Shown here: positions 45,070-56,702 of the stretch, one piece after another
Numbering within the stretch: position 1 is the first letter of the stretch
How the letters are laid out: each line of letters starts with the position of its first letter
From: Linnemannia hyalina
Lineage: Eukaryota > Mortierellomycota > Mortierellomycetes > Mortierellales > Mortierellaceae
Length of the DNA stretch: 64,000 bases
Assembly (NCBI GenBank): GCA_019671135.1
Contig: JAHRHY010000025.1
Location: 248,001-312,000, forward strand
Direction of reading: 5' to 3'
Notes under the pieces: generated by a model
Database searches by the model: none
What the model was told of the DNA's origin: nothing
Seen by the model: the letters and a program-made list of their open reading frames with translations, nothing else
Program-made: the position numbers and the translations under genes

Positions 45070-46115
45070 ATGGACACGACCTCGTTTGGCAAACTCCCCT
45101 ACGAGATAGAGGAAAAATCACACCGTTCCTCAGCCAGCGTGACCTAGCTATCTGCACCCGCGTTTGTCGAGCCCGGGACGCTATATTCCATCCGGTTTTC
45201 TGGAGGCACGTCAAGGATCGTTCAGGAACCGCCGCCCGGCGAACAGAGCGGGGACCAAACGTGGGCGGACAGCTTCATGCAATGTGCCAGGAAAGGAGCG
45301 CTTAAAACTTAATGGCCACTTCATCGAGTTCTTCCGACTGGCTCATCAAGAAATTATCGATGGACACATTTCTGCGAGACTGTCCGCCCCACGTTCCCTC
45401 GACACGAAGAGGAGGACCTTATCGAGTTTCTGGATCTGCGTACTGCAGGATTGAAGGAGGTCGTGTACTGTCTGAGGGACGAGAAATGGGGTGACGTTTT
45501 ATTTCGGACCCGCGGCTGCCGAATCACTCGTCAAGCATGCAGTGAAGTTAGAGGTCTTCCGATCGGCTCGCTGCTGCAAAGATGGCGCGATCGACCACCT
45601 GCTATGCTCGTTACCCCAACCTCAAGGGACTGAGCATTGTGGGCGATAGCATGGAAGACCGTGGAAGATAATTGGACGAAAGACAGATAGTGAGCTCAGA
45701 ATGGGGTTTGAAAAGACCTAGAGATCACTGACTACGGGATTTATTATATCACTCGACCAAAACTCGCCAAAGAGACTGTCGACGAACCTGTATCGGTCAA
45801 GTAAGGAAGCGGCAAGAGAGTATCAGTTTTCGGCACCAAGCCTACTCGTAACTTGCGCGGTTTACTATGCTAAGGAAACTCACTCTGGGTTCTTATGTGG
45901 GCATGGATAAACCAGGATATGCCTACTTCAGCAAGGAGCAGTTTCGACACAGCGGGCCGGCGACGACTGTGGATTGAGTTATACTTGTTAAGGGGACTCA
46001 GGGATCCGGAGATGGTTGATCTGTATTGGAAACACAGCTAAGAAGGCGTGGGTTGCTGAGAATTGACCAAAGACGCGCATTAAAAAGACTTCTATGCATC
46101 GCATCGGAGGCCGAC
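45070..46115 (+). pseudogene. F-box pseudogene 1 of the array
   Basis: Starts like its neighbours (MDTTSFGKLPYEIE) but meets stops and frame changes within about 80 bp. Readable relics in order are DLRTAGLKEVVYCLRDEKWG (near 45430-45490, close to DRCTAGLKKVIYCLRDKSWG of the gene at 40641) and the final KKAWVAEN / PKTRIKK corresponding to the W...NWP end. It is a full-length but dead copy, closest to the 40641 gene. Confidence 0.75.
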
Positions 46116-46159
46116 GATATTTTATTAGGAAAAGAGAACAAGGATGTGATAAACAGATG

Positions 46160-46955
46160 ATCCTTGTTTCCTTGGTCGTCCTTGTACTCCCCTGCCTTTG
46201 GCGAGTGTGATTCTTCTGGAAAGTCAATAGCCATTTCTGGGATGACAAAGTTGACGTTGCGGAGGGGCTATCTATATGACCCGGTGATATTTTGTCTCTT
46301 ACGTCGAATCCCTAATCTCGAGACCCTCCTTTATTCAGGGACCTTCCGAATTATCGCGAAGACAAGATTTACCAAAAGCTCTGATCAACTCTACGGGATG
46401 TGGAGGACGAGCTTTGGGGTTTGTACGATGCTGAAGTCCTTTGGGTGTATAATTGCGCATGTCCCTAGGCCAGACTTGAAGAATAGTGGCAATTGGAGTG
46501 GTGGCAGGTCCTTGTCCGGAGGACGAGGAGTATAAAAGGTCGAAAGGCGCGGAGACGTGTCTGCGGGCGAATTGGGCATTGACGCGGTTACGGACGTCAT
46601 AACCTGGGCACGTGGACGATGAAGACGACAACGAAAGCGACGGTCTGAAAACCCTACAGAAAGTTGTTTACGGATACCTGCCTGCAAAGCGATCTAGTTC
46701 TAACGTTCGCGCATGGGTTATAACCTCCTAGCCGGATTGACAAGGTCACGACATTTGATGTGAGGGGGGGGGGATGAATTTGGGGATTTGGGGCGTGGAA
46801 GAACAGAAATGGGTCAAGGTGCATTGGTGTGGGAATGTGGAAGAGGTTGTGAGGTGTCGGGGAAGGTGGGGGGCTTTGAAATTTCTTTCCTTCAGGCACA
46901 AGTTTTCTCAATCGAATCATTATGATAGCGTCGACGAATCGGATCAAGAAAGCTA
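46160..46955 (+). pseudogene. F-box pseudogene 2 of the array
   Basis: Relics include MTKLTLRRGYLYDPVI, RRIPNLETLLYSGTF, MLKSFGCIIAHVPRPDL (near 46440-46490, equal to the family's LEVFGCxIxxIPRPDI) and QKWVKVHW (near 46805, equal to W.KEHWP). No F-box start and no DCLAMTL block were found. It is more diverged than pseudogene 1, so probably older. Confidence 0.65.
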
Positions 46956-47466
46956 ATATTTAGGTGAGTAAGAAGGTGTAAAGGAAACCCCCAAAAAGTA
47001 AAGAACCCGCTAGGTGCTTTCAATGGCCCTCAGTGTAGATAACGACTCACCCTTTTTTTTTGTGCGTGTGTATTTTTCCAGTCTGTCAGTGGATACATGA
47101 GCAATATAAAGCGATGAACGACTGTCCGGGTGAATTTGACGAATGCTGCAAGGGACACACACAATTAACGATCTAGAGCCGACCTTGTAAGGAAAATAAT
47201 GTCCGGTAGAATTCTCTTGTCAGGGCTCGAGCAAAAGAGCCAAGGGGCAGGAGAGTTCTCGACGAAATTGCTTATTTACCCTGTTTTTATGTTAGGCTTG
47301 TCCAACACACCTCAAACAACAAAGATCTCCACACAGCAAACAAACATTGAGAGCAATAACAACAAAACAATGGCAAATTCAGAAGAAAAAAAAAAGAAAC
47401 GAAAACAGAGGGTGGTGGCGTAAAGAGGGTGTTTGAAGGTTTGGGATAATGAGAAAAAAGAATGCT
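46956..47466. other. intergenic, end of the F-box array
   Basis: A/T-rich. 47385-47410 carries a purine run (GAAGAAAAAAAAAAGAAACG). No gene was recognised. Confidence 0.5.
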
Positions 47467-49338
47467 TTAATGACCGACTCGACTCCCAGTCCGGCGATGA
47501 TGTTGTTGCTGGTGTGCTCCTGCACCTGTCCCAGCACCAGAACTGTCAGAGATGGCTGGACTCTGGACACGCCTCTCATCCGCCTCCCTTCCTGACAGCT
47601 TCTCAACATCACCTCCTTCCACAACAACAACCTCCTCCTCCTGCCGGTTCTCCCTTGGATACCGATAATACTCCTCCATCCCTTCATCACCAAAGGACTG
47701 CCTCCGCCTTCGAATTCCATGTTTCGAGAAATCCCCAGCCATGGCCGCAATACACAACTCGACGATCAGAAAGACAGACCAGATATAGGTAACGATGGGA
47801 CGGATGACTTTTGTTCGGCAATAGACCGCTGCACTCTCGTCGTCGCCAAAGGATTCTTCTTCGGCGCACCAGGATGAATCCTTTTGGTGGCCTCCACGTT
47901 TGTGCCTGCTCCCGATGTAGTATCCCATTGTAGTTGAGTCTGCTGATGCCCTTTTGGGGTTCGCTTCCTTGTCGTCTTTGGACAGTGGTGTTGGTACTGG
48001 TCCTGATCCTGAAACGATGGTGCTCATCGGTGTAGATGTCGATGACGGTATTGCCGTGAAAGTGGGTGTTACCCGGGAAGGCGACGGAGAAAAGGACGAA
48101 CGGTGGGTGTAGGTGAGGGTATTATTGCCTTGAATAGACTGGTGTTCACCCACAGAAGTAGGGATATTCTGTTTGCCCATGGGCGCTTTGAACTGTCCTG
48201 CAGGCCAGTAAAGCGCCAGGATGGTGAGACCAAGCGAGAAGGTGACGCGGGCGAGGGTGTACAAACGAGCTCGTTTCCGCTTCCTCTTGGTCTCGTCCAT
48301 CTCCTCTTGCGCAATCATCTCTGCCAATGACGCCCCTACTGGAGGTTGTGCTCCTGCAGGAGTGACAGCGGTGAGCTGTTCTTGTGTATGTTGTTGCTGC
48401 TCTTTCTCCTTGATCGTTCCTGTCGATTTTGACGTTGGGTTGTCACCCTTGGCGGGTGATGGTTGAATGGATGGAGGGAATAGGGTTGTTGCTGCAGTGT
48501 CGAAGGTAGAGGCGGTCGTTATCCGGTCATGATCTTGGCTGCTGTGGAGGAGCTGTTGTTCATAGCGACGACCGTTGTGGTTGGATGAGGCAAGGTTCTG
48601 GTGGCTGTGGGGAGTAAAAGTAGGACGAGGTTGGAGGTGCGACGGTGCCCCCGTGTTTTGAGAGTTGTAGTTTGCAGGAGAGAGGGAAGGAGAGAAAGAT
48701 ACACCTTGTTGTGCCTGTGACCTCGTCGTGGCCTTTCCTGGTCCTGGTCCTGCTGGTGTAGTTGAGGTTGCGGAAGAAGAAGTCGTTTGTCCGGCTGCCG
48801 TTACAGATAACGACGCTGCTCCTCCTCCTCTCCCTCCCTCTCCACTAGCTCCAGCTCCCCTCCTATCCTCCTCCTCATCGTCGTCTCCATAATCATAATA
48901 CTCTTCCACATACTCCACCTCCTCAGCAGCCCCTCCCTCATTCCTACTCCCAGAACTCGACCCCCCACAACAAAGCGAAGACGGATAAATAAACAAAAAC
49001 ACAATCAATCCAATCGCCAACAGATCGGGCGTCAACAACAAGTACGCCTGTCGAGCAACATCCCCATACTCGAGGGACATGACGTTTGTCTGGAAGGAGA
49101 TTGTGATTGCATCGAGAATCAGTGAGACGACGGCTAAGGCTAGGATGAGGATTCGGATGTAGGTGAGGAGGTTGCGGAATTTGAAGGTTGTGGGTAGGCG
49201 GTGTTCGTGCCTTGGTGTAGTGGAGGGTAGTGTTGTTGTTGTTTTTGTGGTTGTTGTGGTTGGTGTCCGCTCATTGGTGGCGGTGGTGGTATTATTATTG
49301 ATGGTATTAGTGTTGTCGTTGGTGTTGGAGGTGATCAT
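47467..49338 (-). CDS. four-transmembrane protein with Ser/Thr/Gly-rich loops, 623 residues
   Basis: Single exon. The amino end is an Asn/Thr-rich cytosolic-like tail (residues 1-50). TM1 is at ~57-79 (LTYIRILILALAVVSLILDA), TM2 at ~99-119 (YLLLTPDLLAIGLIVFLFIY), TM3 at ~360-382 (LYTLARVTFSLGLTILALYW) and TM4 at ~510-535 (IVTYIWSVFLIVELCIAAMA). A ~240-residue acidic then Ser/Thr/Pro/Gln-rich loop separates TM2 and TM3, and a Ser/Thr-rich loop separates TM3 and TM4. The carboxy tail is His/Gln-rich. Four helices with short spacing inside each pair resemble MARVEL-type proteins, but the family was not firmly identified. It probably lies in the plasma membrane or endomembranes. Confidence 0.75.
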   Translation of the reverse strand: MITSNTNDNTNTINNNTTTATNERTPTTTTTKTTTTLPSTTPRHEHRLPTTFKFRNLLTYIRILILALAVVSLILDAITISFQTNVMSLEYGDVARQAYLLLTPDLLAIGLIVFLFIYPSSLCCGGSSSGSRNEGGAAEEVEYVEEYYDYGDDDEEEDRRGAGASGEGGRGGGAASLSVTAAGQTTSSSATSTTPAGPGPGKATTRSQAQQGVSFSPSLSPANYNSQNTGAPSHLQPRPTFTPHSHQNLASSNHNGRRYEQQLLHSSQDHDRITTASTFDTAATTLFPPSIQPSPAKGDNPTSKSTGTIKEKEQQQHTQEQLTAVTPAGAQPPVGASLAEMIAQEEMDETKRKRKRARLYTLARVTFSLGLTILALYWPAGQFKAPMGKQNIPTSVGEHQSIQGNNTLTYTHRSSFSPSPSRVTPTFTAIPSSTSTPMSTIVSGSGPVPTPLSKDDKEANPKRASADSTTMGYYIGSRHKRGGHQKDSSWCAEEESFGDDESAAVYCRTKVIRPIVTYIWSVFLIVELCIAAMAGDFSKHGIRRRRQSFGDEGMEEYYRYPRENRQEEEVVVVEGGDVEKLSGREADERRVQSPAISDSSGAGTGAGAHQQQHHRRTGSRVGH

Positions 49339-50120
49339 GGTAGGGGCAATGGTTTCATGGCTTGTGGTTGGGTATGTAGGGTAGGGTGGGTAGGGTTCGT
49401 TGCTGGTTGCCGGTGGAGAAGAAGGAGGAGGAAGGAGGGAAGGAAGGAGGGGTATGAGAGAAAAAGAGGAGGAAGGAAGGAAGGAAGGAGGGGTATGAGA
49501 GGGGAAGAGGAGGAGGAACGAAGAGAGAGGAAGGCAATTGACAGAAGGGAGAGAAAGAAAGAGAAGTGCCCAATGTGCAGGGAAGGAAAGAACGACGAGA
49601 AGAATCTCCTTTTTTCATGGTCGACCCTGTTTCCTTGGATGGAACGAACGGAAGGTAATTATTAGGTGCCAAAAAAAGCCTACGGTATGAGGGGTAAACC
49701 AAATTCGATATGTTATTTTTGAGTTGACCGCCCGCACACACAGACAAGATTATGGTGCTGCTCTCAGTGAACCACAATATATACGCCTCGTCTAGATAGT
49801 TCATAACAAGCATTCAGTACGCCCGATGGGCACACCGGAAATACCTCCGGCACTTTGCCCATTTTACACATTAAACAATTGACATTCACGGTAGACACGT
49901 TTACGCGTGCATACATTCGATTCATACACGCACACACAGAACAACATCCCACGTAAGAGAAACATCCTCAAACACACGCCGATAACAACCATGCCATGCT
50001 CAATCGAAAGTATTTCGTCCAAACGAGAGGGAGAATGAAGAAAAAAATGTATTTGGAGTATGATGAGCAGGAAAAATAATAAAACGAAAAATGGAATGTA
50101 TGGCGTTTTTTTAAAGCGCC
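49339..50120. other. intergenic, promoter side of the four-TM gene
   Basis: 49400-49580 is A/G-rich on the plus strand with four echoes of GGAAGGAGGGGTATGAGAG (about 49440-49515). The rest, to 50120, is A/T-rich 3' flank of the mL43 gene. Nothing else was seen. Confidence 0.5.
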
Positions 50121-51453
50121 TTAGATCTTGTGCGGGGTGGCGTGGAAGGGAGACCAGATACCCCTGACAGACTCTGTGGTCGAGATGACGGGCTTCTTGA
50201 ACACCTTCATCCGGTTGCCAGCAGACTCTTTCAACAACGCAACCTTGCCTGCAATATCCGTTGGTTCCATGTTGCGTACACACACAACCTTGTCCTTTCC
50301 ATTGACTAATTTGTATGGAAATTGAAAACGCAGGGGAGTGATTAGTGTGAGGCTTATTTTTTTTGGTGTTTGTACTGTGTGATTGTCAAATGAAGCGACA
50401 AAGGGAAGACGTACGGTAGAGACCGCGGATGACGGGGTGCTTTGATGGTCTTGGTGTGACAATGACTTCGACGTGAGGATGCTCTTTTGCGAATTGGATA
50501 AGGTCTTTCTTAAGATATTCACTAAGTAAGCGATTGATTACCGTCGGGGCATGAAAGAGAAAGACGCCGTCAGTGTCAGTGAGAATGAATTTTGTCCGCT
50601 TGTTCCTGTAGTGTCCTTTGGTAATGTTTTGTATTTTTTTGTTGGCGCGCATGCTGTAAAGTTGTTCCTGACCATCAGATATGACGACCCCTCCATGCGC
50701 CCACATTATCCCTCTCTTTTGGTAGAAAAGGATATCCCCGGTAAAAAGTGCTCATAAAGACGAGGGAATCCCCGCCGTGCTACTATGTCGTCCAAATGTA
50801 TGTCCTGCTCCTGCATGAATTGCTGTCCGCTCTCGTTCAACAAGGTTGATCCTTGAGTAGCAGCTGACGGCTGTTGTCGCAATGGAGAGATCATTTCTTT
50901 TTGGTCCCGTACTATGATCCGGTTTGTTTGGGTCCGTGAGTATGTCTCAATTGCCGATCCTTATTTTTCACCTCCTGTTCTAAGCATGACGCTGTAACTG
51001 TTTCTCCCAGCCTCACTGACGTCGTGGAACTGCTAGAACTACATGCTGTAACCTCTCTATTCATGTCATCATATCCCTGTCTCCTAGGATCCTGAGTCAC
51101 ACTGCCCGTCAGTCAGCCGCCTCATGCTACACGCTCCCAAGAACAAAAACAGGGCGTGACACACCCAGCATTTTTTTGGCCATGGTAAAATGTCTTCCTT
51201 GCGAGCCTTTTGTATCTTAACCGCTAATCCTCCTAGCAGTAACCCTCTGTTGTTTCCTGTTTCCTGTTCCTGAGTACAACTACGCCCTCCTGTTTCTGGA
51301 GTCGCCCCATGGCTGCTTTTTTGCTCGTAGAGTTATTTACATCATGCCGCGGGAGCTACCGCTGCGTTCGCAGTAATGGAAGACGAGACGACGGCACTGA
51401 GGGATGAATGCACCGACACCATTCTTGAGGACAGGGTGGAGGGGGGCAGGCAT
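50121..51453 (-). CDS. mitochondrial large-subunit ribosomal protein mL43
   Basis: Part of the mitoribosome large subunit. Three minus-strand exons (51453-51341, 50521-50415, 50305-50121) join in phase to 134 residues, the usual family size. Exon 1 has PQCRRLVFHYCERSGSSRGM, the family start. Exon 2 has EYLKKDLIQFAKEHPHVEVI and VTPRPSKHPVIRG, the L51/S25/CI-B8 domain core. Exon 3 has NGKDKVVCVRNM and ISTTESVRGIWSPFHA. The start ATG was chosen because exon 1 begins MPAPLHPVLKNG and the next upstream frame is not needed. Intron 1 is about 819 bp, much longer than its neighbours. The thioredoxin-like fold is expected from the family. Confidence 0.9.
50522..51340 (-). other. long first intron of mL43
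   Basis: An ~819 bp intron in a window where most are 60-130 bp. No nested gene or snoRNA could be recognised by eye. The minus strand carries an open frame (50706-50386) that overlaps exon 2 and extends upstream into the intron (MWAHGGVVISDGQEQLYSMR), which could be an alternative first exon. Confidence 0.5.
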
Positions 51454-52326
51454 TGTTGTATTGTATAAGGTGAAGGAGGAGTCGGGTACGAAGACAGGGG
51501 GTAGTGTAATGAAAAAGCCGAGAGACGATGTTGGTAGTGCCTGCTGCTGTGAGAGGTGGAATCGGATCACCTTGTTGTTGTTGCTAAGCCACTCTCACTT
51601 CTAACCTTGGCCACCAATTTTTGTACTTTGAGCTGGTTTGCAGGGAAAAGAGCCTCTGATACATTCTAAGTGCAATGATAAGGATAACTGACAAGCACCC
51701 ATGCACTGAATACGTATGCTCTCCCATTGACAATACTCTGCGGTGATCCATGAAATCATGGCCCACTATGCTAAAGAGAAGAAGAGGCGCCAGGGTCCCA
51801 GAACACTTTCGCTTCGCTTTGTACATTTCCATTCCAGCAGTCACGTTGAGGTGCCACACGACCTCGAACTGAGTCGCCTGGCCAAGCGCGATTCGAGTTG
51901 ACCCCGGAAGTGTCAGAGTAACGTCTGCGACAGTACTTGTACACCTTGTGGGCTTGTGCTGTGGTGTCTATAGGTTAGCCCTGCGACAATGACGATCCCA
52001 AGGGTGAAAACGAACATGAATGAAAATAATAGAGGCCGTCTTACCCGTTCCTTCTCGACCGCAGCCTCGAGGGAATATGACGCTGACCCCCCATAGCCAT
52101 CACCTTTACACTTCTTTTCTCTTGTTCTTTTTGCTCTACTTCTTTTTTCGTCGCCTACCCATTCCCACCTATTGTTCACACCTATCACTCTTTCTCTCTC
52201 TGCCGGCATTGCCTCTTCGACGTTTTATCTGTATACGGACCACCTTTCTCTGCTACTATCCATCTCATCCTCACACCCTCCACACACATCGACAAACAGT
52301 AAACAAACTAACAAGGAAGAGGTATT
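51454..52326. other. divergent intergenic region of mL43 and the PC-esterase-like gene
   Basis: About 870 bp between divergent starts. 52100-52320 is C/T-rich on the plus strand, the usual core-promoter side of the following gene. No gene was recognised. Confidence 0.5.
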
Positions 52327-55300
52327 ATGACACTAGGCTTCCTAACTCGCCCGCGTTCCAGAAAGCGCATGCTCCTCATCTCTCTCATAGCCCTCGTCCT
52401 CTGGCGCCTCTCCCCATCTCCTTCTACCTTTTCCGATACTACCACCTCCACCACCGGTGTCATCGACTACCTCCTGACGCGCCGCCCTGCCATCTATTCG
52501 CAAATGCTCGACCATCACCAGAAACCCCTTTGTCCGCGCTTCTCCAAATACGATCGCCAAAAGCTCCTCTTGCTTGAACCTACGGAGTGTATGCCGGTTG
52601 AGACGGAGCACCCTGATTTTTCGGCTGATATCTGCTTCTCGCCTTTTGTTTGCAATGAGGGTCTTGTCCGTGTCCGGCGACGCGACCGAGTATGTGTTTA
52701 TGTGTGTTTATTTGTGCTTATGCGAGAGTGTGTTTGTGCGGAAGGTAAAACATTGTGATTCGAGTTCACACCAACTCAAATCTTTTTTTTTTTCTTCAAC
52801 TTTACACAACACAGCAACAATGCAAAGAAGCAAATCTAAAGTACCCAATCTCAGGAAACTCAACCCACGACGCCTTCCACCGGCAGTTCTCCGGCCCAGA
52901 TTCCTTCCACGTCGTTTTTAGTGGATCCGAGAAACTCTCTCCACCCGATTGGTACCATGCCGGACAATGTCTCTACGTCTTCCCCTTCCATATCTCCAAC
53001 CCGGGAAGGCTGTCGTTGGATATCACACATTTGTATGATAACTTTGGGGCAGTGGTGGAGCAGGCCAAGGAGTGGCCTGTATTATGGCGGAAGAAGGTTG
53101 TTTCGGGGTTGCCGTTGGAGGTCTGTAGGGGATGTCCGTCTCATGTTGCGCGGCCTCGTTTCTCTTCCTTGTCTGAGGTTGATGAGATGGTTGTCCTGAA
53201 AACTGATTATGCAGAGACAGCAGCGGGATCGGAAAAGGCAGGTGGTGGTCAGGCTGGAACATTGTCGAATATCGACAGGTCATCCTTATTGGCATTGGGG
53301 ATGAGCAGCGGATCCAGTCTGCGAACCCGGTACCAGGCCTATACCAACAGCCGCACCGGCCCCCAAAAATACTCCAACCTCTTTATGGACGAAAACTATG
53401 ACCGCCTACCCCTCTGCTCCCGAGAGCATGCCGTTCAAGGTGCTTGGTTACCTGCTCACCCGCTGGACAAGCAGAGTTGGCGTCGAGCCAATTATACGTG
53501 GACGCCTCTTGGATGTCGATTTGGGAAGCCATTGGATAAGACCTGTTTGGTGAAAGGGAAGAGGGGGGTGAACAGGATCTTGTTCCAGGGGGACACGCAT
53601 CTGCGTGTTGCGATGGAGGTGTTGTTGAGGCGGTTGAATGGCTCCACTACCCTCGAGACCAATTCCCCTTGTAAGTTTCTTTTTTTCTTTTTTTCTTTTT
53701 TCCTTTTGTGCCACCAAAAACACATTTGAGTATCACACGCTAACACTATCCCTGTCGCTACTCTTTCAACATGAATAGCATCGCCATCACCAGATAGGCT
53801 GGAAGAAAAACACGCCTTAACAACATTCTCGTACCTCCACGACCCGCTCTTCTCCCACACAAACGAAAAAACCGACATGCTCGTCGCCAACATGGGCCAC
53901 TGGGCTACAGGAACAAAGTTCTTTGATCAACTCATGTCCACCTCGAAATACCACGACAAACTCCGGGATCTTGTTGAGACTATTCAGCAACACGCTAGGG
54001 ATTTACAAGATCTGCAGGATGAGGATGATGGGTCGTTGGGACATTTTTTGGATGATGAGGTGGGCGGGTATGGTGGGGAGGCTGATGATGAGGATGGGCA
54101 TGATTATGGGTTTGTGGATGAGGGAGATGAGGATGAAGAAGAGTTAGAGAAGGAGAGGGAAGAATTGAGGCAGGAGGAGTTAGCTAAGGAGAGTAGTGAG
54201 GAGCTAACTGGTGAGGAGGTCTACTGGGAGGATGAGACTGAGGAAGAGGTTGATAATCGACGCGAGAGCCAGGAGGATACAAAGCAACAGCATCGTCGTC
54301 CCGCCGTCCAAGAGTTGGAGGATCAACAGGAGGCTATGGATGATATTGAGGACAAGTACCGTGTTGACGATCGACAGCGCGCAGAGTCTGAAGGGTACAT
54401 CTCACGCAACCAGAACAACAAAAACCATGATCCCATGGACCGCACCCGCGCTCGCTACCCATCCAACCATATCCTCCGCCAGAGCAAACACGTCAAGACC
54501 CCCGCCAAGCCCAAGATTGATGTTGACGAGTCAGAGGTCGAAGAAGAGGAGGAAATTGAGGAGGAGCAGGAGCGACCTGTTGTTGCCCAGAACCGGTACC
54601 GCTATGGCACTCAGAAGAAGGTCATGTTGGGCGACAATAGCAGGTTGATAAAGGCTGGAGAGGATGATGATGCGGAGAATGTCAAAATTCCCTCCATCAA
54701 GAAGACTATCAGCAGCAACAACAAGAAGACTACGACCACCGCCAAGTCTCGTCCTGCCTCGGACAATACTCCTGCTGGCAAGAAGACGACTATTGCCACC
54801 AAGAGGCCCGCTTCCCCTGCTTTCCGTGGCTCCAACGCCTATGGCGCCCGCAAGAACGTTCCTGTTACTACCACTTCAAAGCCCTCATCTTATGCTGCTT
54901 CTAGTAAAAGGAAAAAGACTACCGCAGACACCAAGAAGGTATCTTCTTCGTCATCATCATCGTCGAACAAGCCGAAGAAACGGTACCGCCGGGCCTTCCT
55001 GGACGACGACTACCCCTCCCTCACCTCCCCCTTGTCCAAGACCTCCTCCACTCCTTCTTCCTCTTCTTCGTCCTCATCTTCTTCCTCAAAGATGTCAGAC
55101 TCAGACTCACTCATGAAAACGGCATGGGTAGGTATGGTAGCCTACCCAGAGACGCAGCAGCCTGCAGATTCATTTGTGAGCCACGACTGGCGCACGATCT
55201 ACCGTCTGCGGTACTGGAACCTGATTGCCGAGGATGTGATGACCTTGCATAATGTCCGCTTCATGGACTTTTTCAGCATGGTAGATGTTTCTTTTGTCTT

Positions 55301-55613
55301 TTTTTTGTTTGGCATTTTTTGTATTGGTTCTTCACCCCTAGTTAATCGGTACTAACTGTTCGCTATGTTGTTCATGGAAAAATAATAGACGCTGTCGATG
55401 TTGGATACCAGCCCCGACAGAGCGCACTATTATGGGACCGATGGTATGTTTCTCCCTCTGTTCCTCTCCTTCTTCAGTGGTGCTGAAAAAAATGGCACGA
55501 TTTACTTACTCTTTATCCTCTTGTTTTTTGATGAACGACATTGAATCGTAGCTGCTGAGGCGATGTTGGAGGAGTTGGCATTCAAGTTGGACCTATGCGA
55601 GGATAAGGAGTAA
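52327..55613 (+). CDS. PC-esterase/TBL-like acyltransferase, type II membrane protein with a long disordered insert
   Basis: Exons 52327-52689, 52815-53670, 53779-55280, 55389-55443 and 55552-55613 sum to 945 residues in frame. Residues ~12-30 (KRMLLISLIALVLWRL) form a signal anchor, so the protein is expected in the Golgi with its catalytic part in the lumen. The family block FQGDTHLRVAMEVLLRRL lies at ~378-395 and VANMGHWATG at ~440. The DxxH catalytic pair is Asp917-His920 (SPDRAHYYGTDA). The usual GDS nucleophile motif reads GDT here (Thr382). Residues ~480-850 are an insert, first Glu/Asp-rich, then Lys/Ser/Thr-rich, splitting the domain. Related enzymes add or remove acyl groups on polysaccharides; the substrate here is not known. 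Confidence 0.82.
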
Positions 55614-56702
55614 AGAATGGTATAACGATGGATTTTCCTTCCTTCTCCCACCTTCTTTCTCTTCCACTATCCCCTTGATGTCAACTCAATCACCATTAAC
55701 GTCCTGGGATCTAGCGCTAGATTTATGTATGAATGTAAAATATCGTTTCTCCGAACGTGGGAAGGGATGCGAAAAGTGAAAAACGTGGGTGTTAGTGTGT
55801 TTTTTTGTTAGTGCCTTTGTCCTACACAAAACAGAGCAAGTGTGGATCTGAGATAAGGAAAGAGGCGTTTGTGGCTGAAGATTACACACATGCATCAATG
55901 CAGAGCAAAAGAGAAGAAAGAGAGTAACAAAAGATGGGATCCATCAATCATCCCTTGGGGGGGGGGGAAGGAGAAGAGAAAAAGAAAAGAGGGAGAGAGA
56001 GGCTATGAAGATAGCAAGTTTTGTTGCGACCCTCTTCCCCCTAGAACTGTAATTTTGTGGAGAGGGAGATAAGAAACAGGCACCTACAACTTATCTAACC
56101 AAGGGTACGTTGTTGGCTGAGTATATCGATATGATGGTGATGGTGGATGGTGATGATTGTTTGAGAGCAAATCAAATATCACTTATCAGTTATGGAGAAG
56201 AAAAAAAAAAAGCAGCCACACAGAGGGGATGAATGACACGACACGACACGAAAACTGAAGAACGGGGTCCTCAACAGATGTTCGGACGAGAATGAACAAA
56301 AGCGGGCATATGGGATACCGTTGAACAATGTCAACGAAAGAGAAACGGAAGGCGATGAGGAGGCTAAGTAATAGCTGCGATGAATGATAATATAAGTTAA
56401 AGGTATTCGGATAATCGAGGAATAGTAGGAGAGGGAATAATTGTGTGCTTCCCGAGTGTGAGAAAAGAAGGAAGGGAAAGTAACAATCAATGGTGAAGGA
56501 ACGAGCAGTCCATGCGATCGAGAATTTTCCAAGTTGGGAGAGGAGATAAAAATGAACACCAACCCCATTGCTGCATCCACTTCTTCTTTTCTCTCTTCAC
56601 ATTCATTCCTCATTCACCGCCACTCCTTCAACCTCAACACATACCCCCCACCTTCTTCCTTACATACCCTCCCCCCCTCACACACACTCTAACACAACAA
56701 GC
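55614..56702. other. intergenic, promoter of pyruvate kinase
   Basis: Contains a GGGGGGGGG run (about 55958-55967) in purine-rich sequence, ATGGTGATGGTGGATGGTGATG near 56132-56155, and a C/T-rich tract (56570-56690) just before the start codon, typical of a highly expressed gene. No gene was seen. Confidence 0.5.
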
